DNA of 52,079 nt. It comes from an uncultured bacterium (GTDB lineage: Bacteria > Verrucomicrobiota > Lentisphaeria > Victivallales > UBA1829). Below are positions 19,381 to 29,026 of the stretch, piece after piece. The translations under genes and the position numbers were made by a program. The stretch covers positions 1 through 52,079 of the forward strand of contig CASERY010000158.1 of NCBI GenBank assembly GCA_949290385.1, written 5' to 3'. The stretch's first letter is position 1. Every line of letters starts with the position of its first letter. The notes below the pieces were generated by a model. The model was not told the origin of the DNA. It was given only the letters and a program-made list of their open reading frames with translations, and searched no databases.

Positions 19381-19494
19381 CCGCCGCCGGCGACAGAACA
19401 CCCACGCACCTGGTTTCAACGCTTAGAGCTGCTTTGTTCCCAACCTGACTCGGTTCACGCGATTCCAGCACACAGGGTCCGGCACCGGCGGCGG
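19381..19494 (-). ncRNA. ffs: Signal recognition particle RNA (4.5S type)
   Basis: On the minus strand, a 114-nt RNA whose ends pair perfectly (CCGCCGCCGG with CCGGCGGCGG). The apical domain IV has the conserved Ffh-binding elements: GTCAGG on the 5' side, a GGAA tetraloop closed by TTG/CAA, and AGCAGC on the 3' side. The 3' end is followed by TTTTTTATTTT. This arrangement identifies the strand and the RNA. Confidence 0.92.
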
Positions 19495-19542
19495 AGAATG
19501 ATCATTTCAATCAAAATATCTCCAGCCGCGTCGATTTGCGAC

Positions 19543-20481
19543 TTACTTTTTTACTATACACGACTGTTTGAAAAAGTCAAGATCCCGTGCCAGCTCTTCC
19601 CGTAAATTTTTACGGTTGACAATCCGGTCTATTAAGCCTTTTTTCAAAAGGAATTCTGCCGTCTGGAATCCTTCCGGGAGCTGTGCCTGAGTGGTTTCCT
19701 TGATCACCCGGGGACCTGCAAAGCCGATCAAAGCCTCCGGTTCAGCCAGGATCAGGTCGCCCAGAGAAGCAAAACTTGCTGTAACGCCTGCTGTAGTAGG
19801 ATGTGTCATAATGACAATATACGGCAGTTTTGCCTCTGCATGACGCTCCACAGCTCCGCTGGTCTTGGCCATCTGCATAAGACTGATCATGCCCTCATAC
19901 ATTCTTGCACCACCGGAGGCAGTCACAATCACAACCGGAAGACGGTGTGCTGTACCATACTCTATAATACGGGTAATTTTTTCACCCACAACCGCCCCCA
20001 TACTTGCCCCAAGGAAACGAAAATCCATAACCGCCAGAGCGAAAGGAATTCCATTCAGAGCAGCTTCACCGCAGACAACAGCATCTTTGAGTCCTGTTTT
20101 TTTCTGATTGGCCGCCAGTTTATCTGTATAAGATGCAATGCCTTTAAACTTCAGGGTATCCACGGAAACAATGTCGCTGAACAATTCCTTGAATGTTCCG
20201 CTGTCAGTAAGCAGTTCAATTCTTTTCCAGGCTGTCATGGGATAATGGTATCCGCATTTCGGGCAGATATTCAGATTGGACTCTTTTTCCTGGGTAAAAA
20301 TGATTTCATCACATTTCTTGCATTTTTCCCAGAGTCCTTCCGGAATATCTCTGCGCTTCGGAATCTCCTGAGACATGCCGTTGTGGGGCAGCGCTCCACC
20401 CTGAAAGGGTGCAGTGCCGGGAATGCCGGCAGACTGGGAACTGATCGTGGAATATTTTGATTTTCTAAAAAATGCGGCCAT
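19543..20481 (-). CDS. accD: Acetyl-CoA carboxylase carboxyltransferase subunit beta
   Basis: A 312-aa subunit that, with AccA, transfers carboxyl from carboxybiotin to acetyl-CoA, giving malonyl-CoA. The N-terminal Cys4 zinc ribbon (CKKCDEI...CPKCGYH) is at about residues 54-76. The crotonase-like core shows VVIVTASGGARMYEGMISLMQMAK and TAGVTASFASLGD, which are family signatures. A 40-residue Ser/Gly-rich stretch before the ribbon is a little longer than usual. The start is 3 bp after the comF stop, so the two are co-transcribed. Confidence 0.95.
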   Translation of the reverse strand: MAAFFRKSKYSTISSQSAGIPGTAPFQGGALPHNGMSQEIPKRRDIPEGLWEKCKKCDEIIFTQEKESNLNICPKCGYHYPMTAWKRIELLTDSGTFKELFSDIVSVDTLKFKGIASYTDKLAANQKKTGLKDAVVCGEAALNGIPFALAVMDFRFLGASMGAVVGEKITRIIEYGTAHRLPVVIVTASGGARMYEGMISLMQMAKTSGAVERHAEAKLPYIVIMTHPTTAGVTASFASLGDLILAEPEALIGFAGPRVIKETTQAQLPEGFQTAEFLLKKGLIDRIVNRKNLREELARDLDFFKQSCIVKK

Positions 20482-20484
20482 GCT

Positions 20485-21219
20485 TTAATTCCTTTGTCTT
20501 CGTGCGATCACCAATACGAAAACTTTTCCGGCACCGGCATCCAGTAAAATCTTTGAGGCGGAAGCCAGCGTGGCACCGGTAGTCATAACGTCGTCCACCA
20601 GTAATATAGCACGGTTTTCAATGTTCGTCGAATTTTTTAGAAAAAAAGCATGATTTAAGTTCTTGATTCTTTCGATCTGACCGCGCTGAACCTGCTGACC
20701 GGTCATCCTCACGCGCTTCAGAAGATTTTCACAGGGAACACCGCTTGCGTTCGCAATCTGCTCCGCGATAAGGGCCTACTGATTATAGCCTCTTTTCCAC
20801 TGTCTTGTCCAATGCAGCGGAATCGGCACAATCACATCTACACTGTTCAGAATACCGGAAACCGCATCGCAGGCAAAATACCCAAACGTCCTGGCCAGCT
20901 CAGGGTGATTCTGATACTTAAAAGCATGAATCATTTCCTGAAGTTCTCCTTCCATTCGGAACACAGCACGAGCTTCTGTCCATGGACGCAAACTGCTTTT
21001 CCTGCAACACTCAGAACAAATATCCAGGAATCCATCCAGCTCTCCCCCGCACATACGGCATGATGGTTTCCGGATAAAAGGCATCTTGCTCAGACAGTCG
21101 GCACAAAACATATTAGGTCTTCCATCTGCAGGGACTCCGCCGCAAACCGGACAGTTCATGGGAATATAGGTGCGCAGAACATTCCATAAAAAGTCTCTGA
21201 CTGAACGCTGAATATTCAT
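20485..21219 (-). CDS. comF: ComF-family phosphoribosyltransferase-like protein (contains UAG)
   Basis: A 244-aa protein when TAG at 20776-20778 (codon 148) is sense. The N-terminus carries two Cys pairs (CPVCGG, CADC and CRMCGG, CSECC), the usual ComF zinc region. The core reads DVIVPIPLHWTRQWKRGYNQ-X-ALIAEQIA, the highly conserved ComF motif interrupted by the TAG. It then has RTxQ-like MTGQQVQRGQIERIKN and the PRPP-binding loop ILLVDDVMTTGAT. Without read-through the PRPP loop would be lost. ComF proteins take part in DNA uptake or an unknown phosphoribosyl reaction. Start ATG 21219 follows GACAGGAAA; the frame is open farther upstream, but without support. Confidence 0.88.
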
Positions 21220-21788
21220 TTTCCTGTCGTCTCCGGCCTCCGCTGGGTCGATGGAATTTGTTTCAGACTTGAAAAATCCCCAGTCCTGTTTTAGAATCAT
21301 TTCTTCTCTTTTCGGTTCTTGTCGGCCGTGTTCTGTTCCTGATCTCATCCATTCGGCTGTTTTGAGAGAAATCCGCATCCAATTCGCATCGTTCGGCAGG
21401 ACATTTATTCGTACAGACTTTTCCCAGACCGCATTTTCAGAAGAAGCATGAAATCTTCCTTCCACTGTCTGATTTATCGACCAGATAATCGATTAAATAA
21501 TAGTATATATTCAGTCAGAAAATCTTTCAACCGGATGATCAGAAAACACATTCAGAGAATACACTTTTTTTCCTGTGCTTCGGCTTCTTTCACCCATTAT
21601 TCAGCCCCTATTCACCTGTGTTCGGACAGTCTGGCATTTTTATCCGAATCAATCATAAAAAACCACTTGTTCTTTCCCGTGGAAATGTTTTTGATTCAGG
21701 AAAAAGAATCTTGAAAAATTCCAGTTGACAGGTTATTTTATTTATCTGTAATTTGCATAAAATCCAATGAATTCCAGGAGAAGAAAAA
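21220..21788. other. Divergent intergenic region between comF and dapL
   Basis: About 570 bases without a convincing gene. It holds the dapL promoter (21725-21752). The comF frame stays open without stops to 21465, but nothing in the extra part resembles ComF. Confidence 0.5.
21725..21752 (+). promoter_or_regulatory. Sigma-70 type promoter for dapL
   Basis: TTGACA (21725-21730) and TGTAAT (21747-21752) are separated by 16 bp. The AGGAGAAG ribosome site and ATG 21789 follow directly. Confidence 0.65.
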
Positions 21789-23027
21789 ATGGCTGAAAGT
21801 TTTCTGCAGACAAACTTTGCCCAGCGAATCGGCGGTAACAAGTTCGGCAAAGATACTAAAATTTATAAATTTGAAAAAATTAAACGCGCCAAACGCGAAG
21901 CTATGGCTAAAAACCCCGGAGTCGAACTCATTGATATGGGAGTAGGCGAACCCGATGACATGGCATTTCCCTCCGTTATCAGTGCGCTTCAAAAAGAGGC
22001 CGCCGTATGGGAAAACCGCACTTACGCAGACAACGGCTGTGCAGAATTCAAGGCCGCTGCGGCTCGCTATATGAAAGCTCTTTACGGGGTTGAATTGAAT
22101 CCGGATACGGAAATTGTCCATGCAATCGGAAGCAAATCCGCACTCTCTCTGTTGCCCGCATGCTTTATCAATCCGAGGGACATCTGCATCATGACCGTTC
22201 CCGGATATCCTGTGATGGGGACCTGGACTCAGTACCTGGGCGGAGAAGTTGTCAATCTTCCTCTTCTTGAGGAAAATGCCTTTCTCCCGCAGCTGGAAAC
22301 CCTCACGGAAGATCAGTGCAAACGCGCAAAACTTCTGTATCTGAACTATCCCAACAACCCCACAGGAGCTTCTGCCACCGTGGAATTTTTCACCCGTGTG
22401 GTGGATTTTGCCAAAAAGCACGAAATTCTCATTGTAAGTGATGCCGCATATGCGCCGCTGAACTTCCAGGGAAAACCTCTCAGCATTCTTTCCATTCCGG
22501 GAGCGATGGACTGTGCCGTGGAACTGCACAGCATGTCCAAAGGATTCAATATGACAGGCTGGCGTCTGAGCTGGGTCTGCGGAAATCCTCTGGCAGTCAA
22601 GGCATTCGCAACCGTCAAGGATAATGCAGACAGCGGACAGTTCCTTGCCATTCAGAAGGCCGCCATTGCAGCGCTGGACGATCAGGCTTCCATCACTCCT
22701 ATGATCAGTGCAAAATATGAACGCCGTCTCACCAGCATGGTCCAGACCCTGAAAAAACTTGGCTTCAATGCCAAAGTTCCGGCTGGTTCATTCTATCTTT
22801 ATGTGAAAGCCCCCAAAGCAGCTTCAGACGGCACCCGGTTTGAATCCGGCGAGGATTTCAGCCAGTGGCTCATCAAGGAAAAACTCATCAGCTCCGTCCC
22901 CTGGGATGATGCAGGACCTTATGTCCGGTTCAGTGCAACGTTTGTAGCACGCGGAGGCAAAGAAGATGAAGAACGCGTCCTGGCAGAATTTGCACGCCGC
23001 CTTTCCGGCGCAAAATTTGAATTCTGA
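21789..23027 (+). CDS. dapL: LL-diaminopimelate aminotransferase-type PLP enzyme
   Basis: A 412-aa class I/II aminotransferase. DapL makes LL-diaminopimelate directly from tetrahydrodipicolinate for peptidoglycan and lysine. The sequence has the DapL N-terminus (FAQRIGGNKFGKDTKIYKFEKIKRAK), IDMGVGEPDDMAFP, LYLNYPNNPTGA and the PLP lysine in HSMSKGFNMTGWRLSW. This closely resembles DapL of Chlamydiae, Planctomycetes and Lentisphaerae as I remember them, supporting a PVC-type host. Own promoter and strong ribosome site; followed by a terminator. No in-frame TAG. Confidence 0.88.
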   Translation: MAESFLQTNFAQRIGGNKFGKDTKIYKFEKIKRAKREAMAKNPGVELIDMGVGEPDDMAFPSVISALQKEAAVWENRTYADNGCAEFKAAAARYMKALYGVELNPDTEIVHAIGSKSALSLLPACFINPRDICIMTVPGYPVMGTWTQYLGGEVVNLPLLEENAFLPQLETLTEDQCKRAKLLYLNYPNNPTGASATVEFFTRVVDFAKKHEILIVSDAAYAPLNFQGKPLSILSIPGAMDCAVELHSMSKGFNMTGWRLSWVCGNPLAVKAFATVKDNADSGQFLAIQKAAIAALDDQASITPMISAKYERRLTSMVQTLKKLGFNAKVPAGSFYLYVKAPKAASDGTRFESGEDFSQWLIKEKLISSVPWDDAGPYVRFSATFVARGGKEDEERVLAEFARRLSGAKFEF

Positions 23028-23076
23028 TCTTTAAGCACGGACTGGCAGAACAGTCCTTGTCCTTCAGAAAAAAATA

Positions 23077-23118
23077 GAAGACGTCTGCAGTCGATCACTT
23101 GCAGACGTTTTCTGTTTT
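23077..23118 (+). terminator. Terminator after dapL
   Basis: AGACGTCTGCA pairs with TGCAGACGTTT across a short loop, followed by TCTGTTTT. Confidence 0.75.
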
Positions 23119-23219
23119 AAGACAAAAGCATAAAAAAGTCAGGCTTCTTCTGCAACTTCCATTGAAAAAATCAAGTTTAAAGCTATATTTTAATTGCTCA
23201 GTTAAAAACATAGAAAGCT

Positions 23220-23888
23220 TTGACAATGCCCAGAAGAAAAGATGGAGAAGAAACCAGAAATAAAATTCTGAAGGCTGCAGCTGTCATGTTTGCAAGGAAT
23301 GGATTCAAAAATACAACCAATGCAGATATTGTCAACCAATGCGGCGGCATCAATGCGGCTCTGATCAATTACTATTTCAGCGATAAGGCAACTTTGTATC
23401 AGCAGGCATGGGAATATGCTTACAGTGAAGCCGTCAGAGAATTTCCCCTCCGGGAAAAACTTCAGAAATGTCATTCGCCGGAGGAAAAACTGTTGACAGT
23501 CATCGAAACAAGCCTCTGCCGCAATGCCACCAGTGACAGCGTAGTCAACGGAATGATTCATCATGAAATTTCAGCCATGACCGGAATCCTTACCGATCTG
23601 TATGCCAGAACCTTTTTTGACATGCAAAGACTTCTTCGCAGCATTGTCGATGAAATTCTGGGAAATCGTGTCCCCGCCATTGAAAAAGATCTGTCGGTAT
23701 ATTCTATTTTATCCATGCTGCTGATTCCCATCCGGAAAATCCGCTCCATGGACCACAGGAAGTCGGAAAGTCCCGATTTTGATCTTTCACAGCGAATCCG
23801 TCATGTACAGCAGTTTGCACTGGGCGGACTGGAAAAACTCAAACAGCAGTATGAAAAAACCGATCCCTGTTCCGGGATCTTGAAATAA
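23220..23888 (+). CDS. TetR-family transcriptional regulator (CerR-like C-terminal domain)
   Basis: The frame opens at 23220 with an in-frame TTG; the ATG at 23226 is the more likely start, giving 220 aa. Residues about 10-60 are a TetR HTH: TRNKILKAAAVMFARNGFKNTT, then ADIVNQCGGINAALINYYFSDKATLY. The C-terminal part resembles the DUF1956/CerR-type ligand domain. It stands immediately before the fabH-fabF pair on the same strand, so control of fatty-acid synthesis or of itself is plausible. No operator was identified. Confidence 0.82.
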   Translation: MTMPRRKDGEETRNKILKAAAVMFARNGFKNTTNADIVNQCGGINAALINYYFSDKATLYQQAWEYAYSEAVREFPLREKLQKCHSPEEKLLTVIETSLCRNATSDSVVNGMIHHEISAMTGILTDLYARTFFDMQRLLRSIVDEILGNRVPAIEKDLSVYSILSMLLIPIRKIRSMDHRKSESPDFDLSQRIRHVQQFALGGLEKLKQQYEKTDPCSGILK

Positions 23889-24068
23889 CTTGAAATCAAA
23901 AGGAAAAGACATTCTTTTCCAGAACCTGTTCCGAGGGGCAGATGCCCCGGGCATCCGAAACGGCGGAATGCCCGGAAAAGCCTCCGGCAGAGATACACAG
24001 GCTCTGGTAAAAGCATTTAACAATGGACGGATTCCTCTACGGATCTGTCCCAAAAGGAGACGTATGAC

Positions 24069-25049
24069 ATGGGAATCAGAATAAAAGGCATCGGCAAATA
24101 TGTGCCGGAACGGATTATGACCAATGCCGATCTTGAAAAAATGGTCGAGACCAATGATGAATGGATCAGAACCCGTACAGGCATTCACCAGCGTCATATT
24201 GCCGAATCTTCCACCGCTACATCTGACCTGGCAGCCAATGCAGCGAAAGCCGCTCTGGCTGATGCCGCCATGGATGCCTCTGAACTTGATATGATTCTAG
24301 TTGCCACAGTCACCCCGGATCATACGTTTCCGAGTACAGCGGCTCTGATCCAGCAGAAAATCGGCGCACCGAAATGCATGAGTTTTGATATTGAGGCGGC
24401 CTGTTCCGGACTTCTTTACGGACTGGATATTGCACACAGTATGATCTTCAGCGGAAAACACCGGAAAGTTCTTGTCATCGGAGCCGAAAAGCTCTCCAGC
24501 ATTACGGACTACACGGACCGCTCCACCTGTGTGCTTTTCGGAGACGGAGCCAGTGCCCTGATTCTGGAAGCCGATGATTCCATTGAAGGCGATTTCTATC
24601 TGGGCGGAGAAATCGGAGCAGACGGCAATTATGGCGATATTCTGCAAGTTCCTGCCGGAGGAAGTGCCATTCCTGCAAGTCATGACTCTGTAGACCGCCA
24701 TCTGCATTTCATTCACATGGACGGTCCCAAAACCTTCCAGCAGGCAGTCACTTCCATGACCAGAGCCTGTCGAAAAGTGCTTGAAAAAACAGGGGTTTCT
24801 CCCGATCAAATCCGCTGGGTCATTCCGCATCAGGCAAATCAAAGAATTATTTCTGCTGTTGCAGAACGCCTCAATCTCAGCGACAGTGTTTATTGCAATG
24901 TGGCTCGTTACGGCAATACTTCTTCTGCTTCTATCGGACTCTGTCTGGATGAGCTCCACCACAGCGGACAACTGCAGAGGGGGGATCTGATCCTGATGAC
25001 AGCTTTTGGCGGCGGTCTTACCTGGGCAGCTGAGCTGATCCGCTGGTAA
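24069..25049 (+). CDS. fabH: 3-oxoacyl-[acyl-carrier-protein] synthase III
   Basis: A 326-aa enzyme that condenses acetyl-CoA with malonyl-ACP to start fatty-acid synthesis. The catalytic triad is visible: Cys in DIEAACSGLLYGLDIA, His in WVIPHQANQRI and Asn in ARYGNTSSASIGL. The N-terminal signature ETNDEWIRTRTGIHQRH is typical. Ribosome site AAAGGAG at 24054; the ATG at 24069 fits the family start GIRIKGIGKYVPER. fabF follows 58 bp later. Confidence 0.95.
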   Translation: MGIRIKGIGKYVPERIMTNADLEKMVETNDEWIRTRTGIHQRHIAESSTATSDLAANAAKAALADAAMDASELDMILVATVTPDHTFPSTAALIQQKIGAPKCMSFDIEAACSGLLYGLDIAHSMIFSGKHRKVLVIGAEKLSSITDYTDRSTCVLFGDGASALILEADDSIEGDFYLGGEIGADGNYGDILQVPAGGSAIPASHDSVDRHLHFIHMDGPKTFQQAVTSMTRACRKVLEKTGVSPDQIRWVIPHQANQRIISAVAERLNLSDSVYCNVARYGNTSSASIGLCLDELHHSGQLQRGDLILMTAFGGGLTWAAELIRW

Positions 25050-25107
25050 CGCTTGAATTTTCTGCCTCGAAAATTCGGAAACAAGGAAAATAAAACAGGT
25101 AGCATTT

Positions 25108-26379
25108 ATGAATTTTAATAAGAACACACGCAGAGTTGTTGTAACTGGTTATGGAGCCATTTCCTGTCTTGGACACAGCGCCGATGCTCTTTGGAACGGC
25201 GTTCTGGAAGGGAAATGCGGCTTGGACTTCATCTCTCGTTTTGATCCTTCCGACTACAAATGCCGCATCGCCGGAGAAGTCCGCAATCTGGACATGAGCC
25301 CCTATATGAACCCTAAGGAAGCCAAAAGGTTCGACCGTTTCACCCAGTATGCCATTGCGGCGGCGGATGAAGCTATGAAGCAGTCCGGCATCTCTGTGAA
25401 TCCGGAAGATGACTCCATCGACCGGACCCGTTTCGGAGTCCTTGTCTCCACAGGAATCGGCGGTCTCGATATTATCTCGGAAGCCCAGGATACCCTGCGG
25501 GAAAAAGGCCCATCCCGAATTTCCCCCTTTGCAATTCCCACTATGATTGGAGACAGTGCCGCTGGTATTCTATCCATTCGCTATGGCGCAAAAGGTCCGA
25601 ATTTCGGAGTTGTTTCTGCTTGTGCCACTGCCTGTCATTCCATTGGAGAAGCCGCCTGGATGATTATTCGGGACGATGCGGACATCATGCTGGCCGGCGC
25701 CACAGAAGAAAGCGTTACGCAAATCAGCCTTGCCGGATTTGCTTCCATGAAGGCTTTAAGCACACGCAATGATGATCCAAAACATGCCAGCCGCCCCTTC
25801 GACCTGAACCGGGATGGCTTTGTTGCCTCCGAAGGCGCCGGAATTCTGGTGCTCGAAGAACTGGAACATGCCATCAGACGCGGTGCACGGATCTATGGAG
25901 AAATCATCGGCTATGGTGCAACCGGAGATGCTTACCACATCACCTGTCCTGCCCCCAACGGCAGCGGTGATGCAAAAGCTATTCAGGAAGCAATCCGTCA
26001 TGCCGGCATACGTCCGGAAGAAATCGACTATATCAATGCTCACGGGACCTCCACTCCGCTCAATGACAAATACGAAACCATGGCCATAAAAACCGCTCTC
26101 GGAGAAGAAGCTGCCCATAAAGTCTCCATCAGCAGCACCAAAGGGAGTACCGGACACGCTCTGGGTGCAGCCGGTGGACTGGAATCCATTATCTGTCTGA
26201 AAGCTATTGAGTATGGCATTGTCCCCCCCACAATCAATTATGAAACGCCGGATCCGGACTGCGATCTTGACATTACGCCAAACCACCCGCGGAAGCGCGA
26301 TATCCGGATTGCCATGAATAACAATCTGGGCTTTGGCGGGCATAATGCCGCTTTACTTTTCAAAAAATATGAAGATTAA
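25108..26379 (+). CDS. fabF: 3-oxoacyl-[acyl-carrier-protein] synthase II
   Basis: A 423-aa elongating condensing enzyme. The active-site Cys is in VVSACATACHSIGEA (about residue 174), with His in NAHGTSTPLND and His in GSTGHALGAAGG. The start RRVVVTGYGAISCLG fits the family. Ribosome site AGG at 25098 is modest. The fabH-fabF pair lacks an adjacent acpP, fabD or fabG. Strong terminator downstream. Confidence 0.95.
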   Translation: MNFNKNTRRVVVTGYGAISCLGHSADALWNGVLEGKCGLDFISRFDPSDYKCRIAGEVRNLDMSPYMNPKEAKRFDRFTQYAIAAADEAMKQSGISVNPEDDSIDRTRFGVLVSTGIGGLDIISEAQDTLREKGPSRISPFAIPTMIGDSAAGILSIRYGAKGPNFGVVSACATACHSIGEAAWMIIRDDADIMLAGATEESVTQISLAGFASMKALSTRNDDPKHASRPFDLNRDGFVASEGAGILVLEELEHAIRRGARIYGEIIGYGATGDAYHITCPAPNGSGDAKAIQEAIRHAGIRPEEIDYINAHGTSTPLNDKYETMAIKTALGEEAAHKVSISSTKGSTGHALGAAGGLESIICLKAIEYGIVPPTINYETPDPDCDLDITPNHPRKRDIRIAMNNNLGFGGHNAALLFKKYED

Positions 26380-26556
26380 CAGAAAAGAATCCCGGAAAGC
26401 CATTCTCATCGGCACAGAATGCCTTCCCGGAGACGCAGAACAAGGTTCGGCACAGGTTCTTTTCAAAACCGGATATTTATGAAAAAGAATAGATTCCTTT
26501 CCGGATGAAATTCGGGTGCCACATCATAAACTGCAGAAATTCAAACTGTACATATT

Positions 26557-26598
26557 CAAACGGGAAATACATCAGTTGGATGTTTTCCCGTTTTTTTA
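26557..26598 (+). terminator. Terminator after fabF
   Basis: AAACGGGAAA pairs with TTTCCCGTTT and is followed by TTTTTATTT. Confidence 0.85.
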
Positions 26599-26610
26599 TT
26601 TCCTTTTCTG

Positions 26611-26660
26611 AAAATAAAAAAAGAACCATGCCCTTTAATAAAAATCATCAGGCATGGATC
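26611..26660 (-). terminator. Bidirectional terminator, mainly for the RRM gene
   Basis: The arms at 26622-26631 and 26651-26660 (core CCATGCC with GGCATGG) are flanked by an A-tract on one side and a T-tract on the other. On the minus strand the hairpin is followed by TTTTTTTATTTT. Confidence 0.7.
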
Positions 26661-26842
26661 TTTTATTTCAAAATACGCTGAAGCCTCCACAAAAAATCTG
26701 GAACCTTCCAGCCGCACACCGCGCACACCGGGTCCTTTCAAGAATCGCCCTCATTCGAATCAGCCGCAACGGACAAAATATTCGGCGACAGCTGCAGACT
26801 TTTTCAACAAGCGCTTCAAAATTCCCAGTTCACAAAGTAAAA

Positions 26843-27115
26843 TCAGCGGCGGAATGCTCCACGGGGACGCTCTTCTTTCGGACGAGCTTCATTTACTTTC
26901 AATGTACGGCCGCCAAGCTGCTGACCATTCATGCCTTCCATAGCGGCTTTAGCTTCATCATCGTTATGCATTTCTACAAAGCCGAATCCCTTGGAACGTC
27001 CGGTTTCGCGATCCATAATCACGATGGCGGAATCCACAGTGCCGAAACTTGCAAATGCATTTTTGAGTTCTTCTTCTGTCGTAGCGAAAGCCAGATTGCC
27101 AACATACAGTTTCAT
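26843..27115 (-). CDS. Single-RRM RNA-binding protein
   Basis: A 90-aa protein made of one RNA recognition motif. RNP2 is KLYVGNL at residues 2-8 and RNP1 is KGFGFVEM at about 43-50, with the usual spacing. A short Arg-rich tail (RPKEERPRGAFRR) follows. Small bacterial RRM proteins of this kind bind single-stranded RNA and are often induced by cold. The gene stands alone with its own terminator. The ATG at 27115 is preceded by GAAAGA. Confidence 0.92.
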   Translation of the reverse strand: MKLYVGNLAFATTEEELKNAFASFGTVDSAIVIMDRETGRSKGFGFVEMHNDDEAKAAMEGMNGQQLGGRTLKVNEARPKEERPRGAFRR

Positions 27116-27543
27116 AAAAAATCTTTCCGCGGCAAAAACCGCAATTGTGATTCAAGCTGGTAAAGGATCCAGAAGACTGACAGCATGAATATTGCCGGAC
27201 AAAAAACGCATTTGAATACATTTCCGGTATTCCATGCATTTCTTTTCTAGAAACCCGATCAAACAGCAGAAGTTTTTCAAAATCGTTTATCAGCAAGTTT
27301 TACACACAGGCAAAAAGTCCACATATTCTCCCGTTCAGATCCCAATTATCTGAACGGTTGAACTTCTCCTATGGTTCAATTAAGATAACTGATTGTTAAA
27401 AAAAATACAAGTCGTTTTTTTCTGTTTTTTTTAAAGAAAATCCGCAGTCTGAAAAAATTCAAACTGCGGACTGTTTTTCTGATTCGGCTCCGGACAAGTT
27501 ATATTCCTCGGAAAATCTGCCGGCAAAACGTCTGTCTTCTATT
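27116..27543. other. Intergenic region upstream of the RRM gene
   Basis: About 430 bases hold the likely RRM-gene promoter and 5' leader, and the fumC terminator at 27427-27475. No gene is seen. Confidence 0.5.
27427..27475 (-). terminator. Terminator after fumC
   Basis: On the minus strand, TCCGCAGT pairs with ACTGCGGA across a 14-nt loop and is followed by TTTTCTTT. Confidence 0.75.
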
Positions 27544-28935
27544 TCAAACCATCTTTTCCGGACGAACAATCCGGTCAAAATCTTCCTCCGAAATCAATCC
27601 GCTTTCCACGGCTGCCTCCCGCAGAGTTTGTCCTTTCTTGTGGGCGCTTTTCGCAATCTTCGCCGCATTATCATAGCCGATTGCAGGACTCAATGCGGTT
27701 ACAAGCATCAGAGATTTTTCCAGCAGGCTCTTGATTTTTTCTTTGTCCGCCTTTAAATCCTTTAAAGCATACCTTGTAAAATTTACACACGTATCGGCCA
27801 TAAGGCGACATTCCGTCAAAAGATTAAAAATCATTACAGGCTTGAACACATTCAGCTCAAAATTGCCTTGTGTCCCTGCAATGCCTACAGCAGTATCCAG
27901 CCCAATAATCTGCACGCATACCATAGTCATTGCCTCACACTGTGTGGGATTCACCTTGCCTGGCATAATCGAGGAACCGGGTTCATTTTCCGGCAGAATC
28001 AGTTCTCCAATGCCGCAGCGAGGACCGCTGGCAAGCCAGCGAATATCATTGGCTATCTTCATCAGGGCACATGCGGCGGTACGCACAGCACCTGAAGCAG
28101 CGACTACTGCATCGTGTCCGGCAAGCACAGCAAATTTATTGGGAGCTGTGCGGAACGGAAATCCGGTGAGCTGGGCAATTTCTTCTGCAACTTTTTGTGC
28201 AAACAAAGGCGGTGCATTCAATCCTGTCCCTACAGCAGTCCCGCCAAGAGCCAGTTCATAGAGTTCATCCAGAGAATACTCAATCCTTTTCTCTGCATAG
28301 GCTATCTGAGCACAATAACCGGAAAATTCCTGCCCGAGCGTCAACGGCACAGCATCCTGAAGGTGCGTCCTTCCTATTTTGACAATATCACTGAAAAGAC
28401 GAGCTTTTTCATCCAGTTCCTTCCGAAGCATTTCCAGCGCCGGAAGAAGTCTCCTGCGAATCATTTCAACCGCTGCAATGTGCATGGCTCCCGGAAAGGT
28501 GTCATTGGAGGACTGCGACATATTCACGTGATCATTCGGATGGATCGGCTTTTTAGAACCGACAGTTCCCCCGAGAATTTCACTTGCACGGTTTGCAATA
28601 ACTTCATTCACATTCATATTGGATTGAGTCCCGCTTCCGGTCATCCACACATGCAGGGGAAACTGATCGTCCCAGCGCCCTTCCTGAATTTCGTCACATG
28701 CCTGGCAGATCGCATCACAGAACTCTTTCGAAAGTTTCCCCAGCTTGCAGTTGGTCAAAGCCGCCGCTTTTTTCAGAATGGCAAAAGCATGAATAACCTC
28801 AACAGGCATGATGTCAATGCCAATATTAAAATGAATCATAGAACGCTGTGTTTGAGCGCCCCAGTATTTATCTGCAGGGACATCAATGGGTCCCATGCTG
28901 TCATTTTCTGTCCGCCACTGTTCTGTATTGTCCAT
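27544..28935 (-). CDS. fumC: Class II fumarate hydratase
   Basis: A 463-aa cofactor-free fumarase that interconverts fumarate and malate. The family signature [15 protein letters not shown] is present, as are [20 protein letters not shown] and [23 protein letters not shown]. The length is exactly that of class II enzymes. I chose ATG 28935 ([15 protein letters not shown]) because AAGGTGAC precedes it; the frame is open slightly farther upstream, but that part overlaps the upstream terminator. Ends in TGA. Confidence 0.95.
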   Translation of the reverse strand: MDNTEQWRTENDSMGPIDVPADKYWGAQTQRSMIHFNIGIDIMPVEVIHAFAILKKAAALTNCKLGKLSKEFCDAICQACDEIQEGRWDDQFPLHVWMTGSGTQSNMNVNEVIANRASEILGGTVGSKKPIHPNDHVNMSQSSNDTFPGAMHIAAVEMIRRRLLPALEMLRKELDEKARLFSDIVKIGRTHLQDAVPLTLGQEFSGYCAQIAYAEKRIEYSLDELYELALGGTAVGTGLNAPPLFAQKVAEEIAQLTGFPFRTAPNKFAVLAGHDAVVAASGAVRTAACALMKIANDIRWLASGPRCGIGELILPENEPGSSIMPGKVNPTQCEAMTMVCVQIIGLDTAVGIAGTQGNFELNVFKPVMIFNLLTECRLMADTCVNFTRYALKDLKADKEKIKSLLEKSLMLVTALSPAIGYDNAAKIAKSAHKKGQTLREAAVESGLISEEDFDRIVRPEKMV

Positions 28936-28960
28936 TTCTGTCACCTTATGCTGCCCTGTC

Positions 28961-29004
28961 AAAAAAAAGGACTTCACAGCTGCTGAGCATCATCCGTGAA
29001 GTCC
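28961..29004 (-). terminator. Terminator after the STAS gene
   Basis: On the minus strand, GGACTTCAC pairs with GTGAAGTCC and is followed by T8. It separates the alaS-STAS unit from fumC. Confidence 0.88.
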
Positions 29005-29026
29005 ATGAGTTCATTCTAATTCTGTC

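Noticed and set aside
28114-28986. Open frame of 290 aa on the plus strand
   Set aside because: It is antisense to fumC and has no ribosome site or recognisable sequence.
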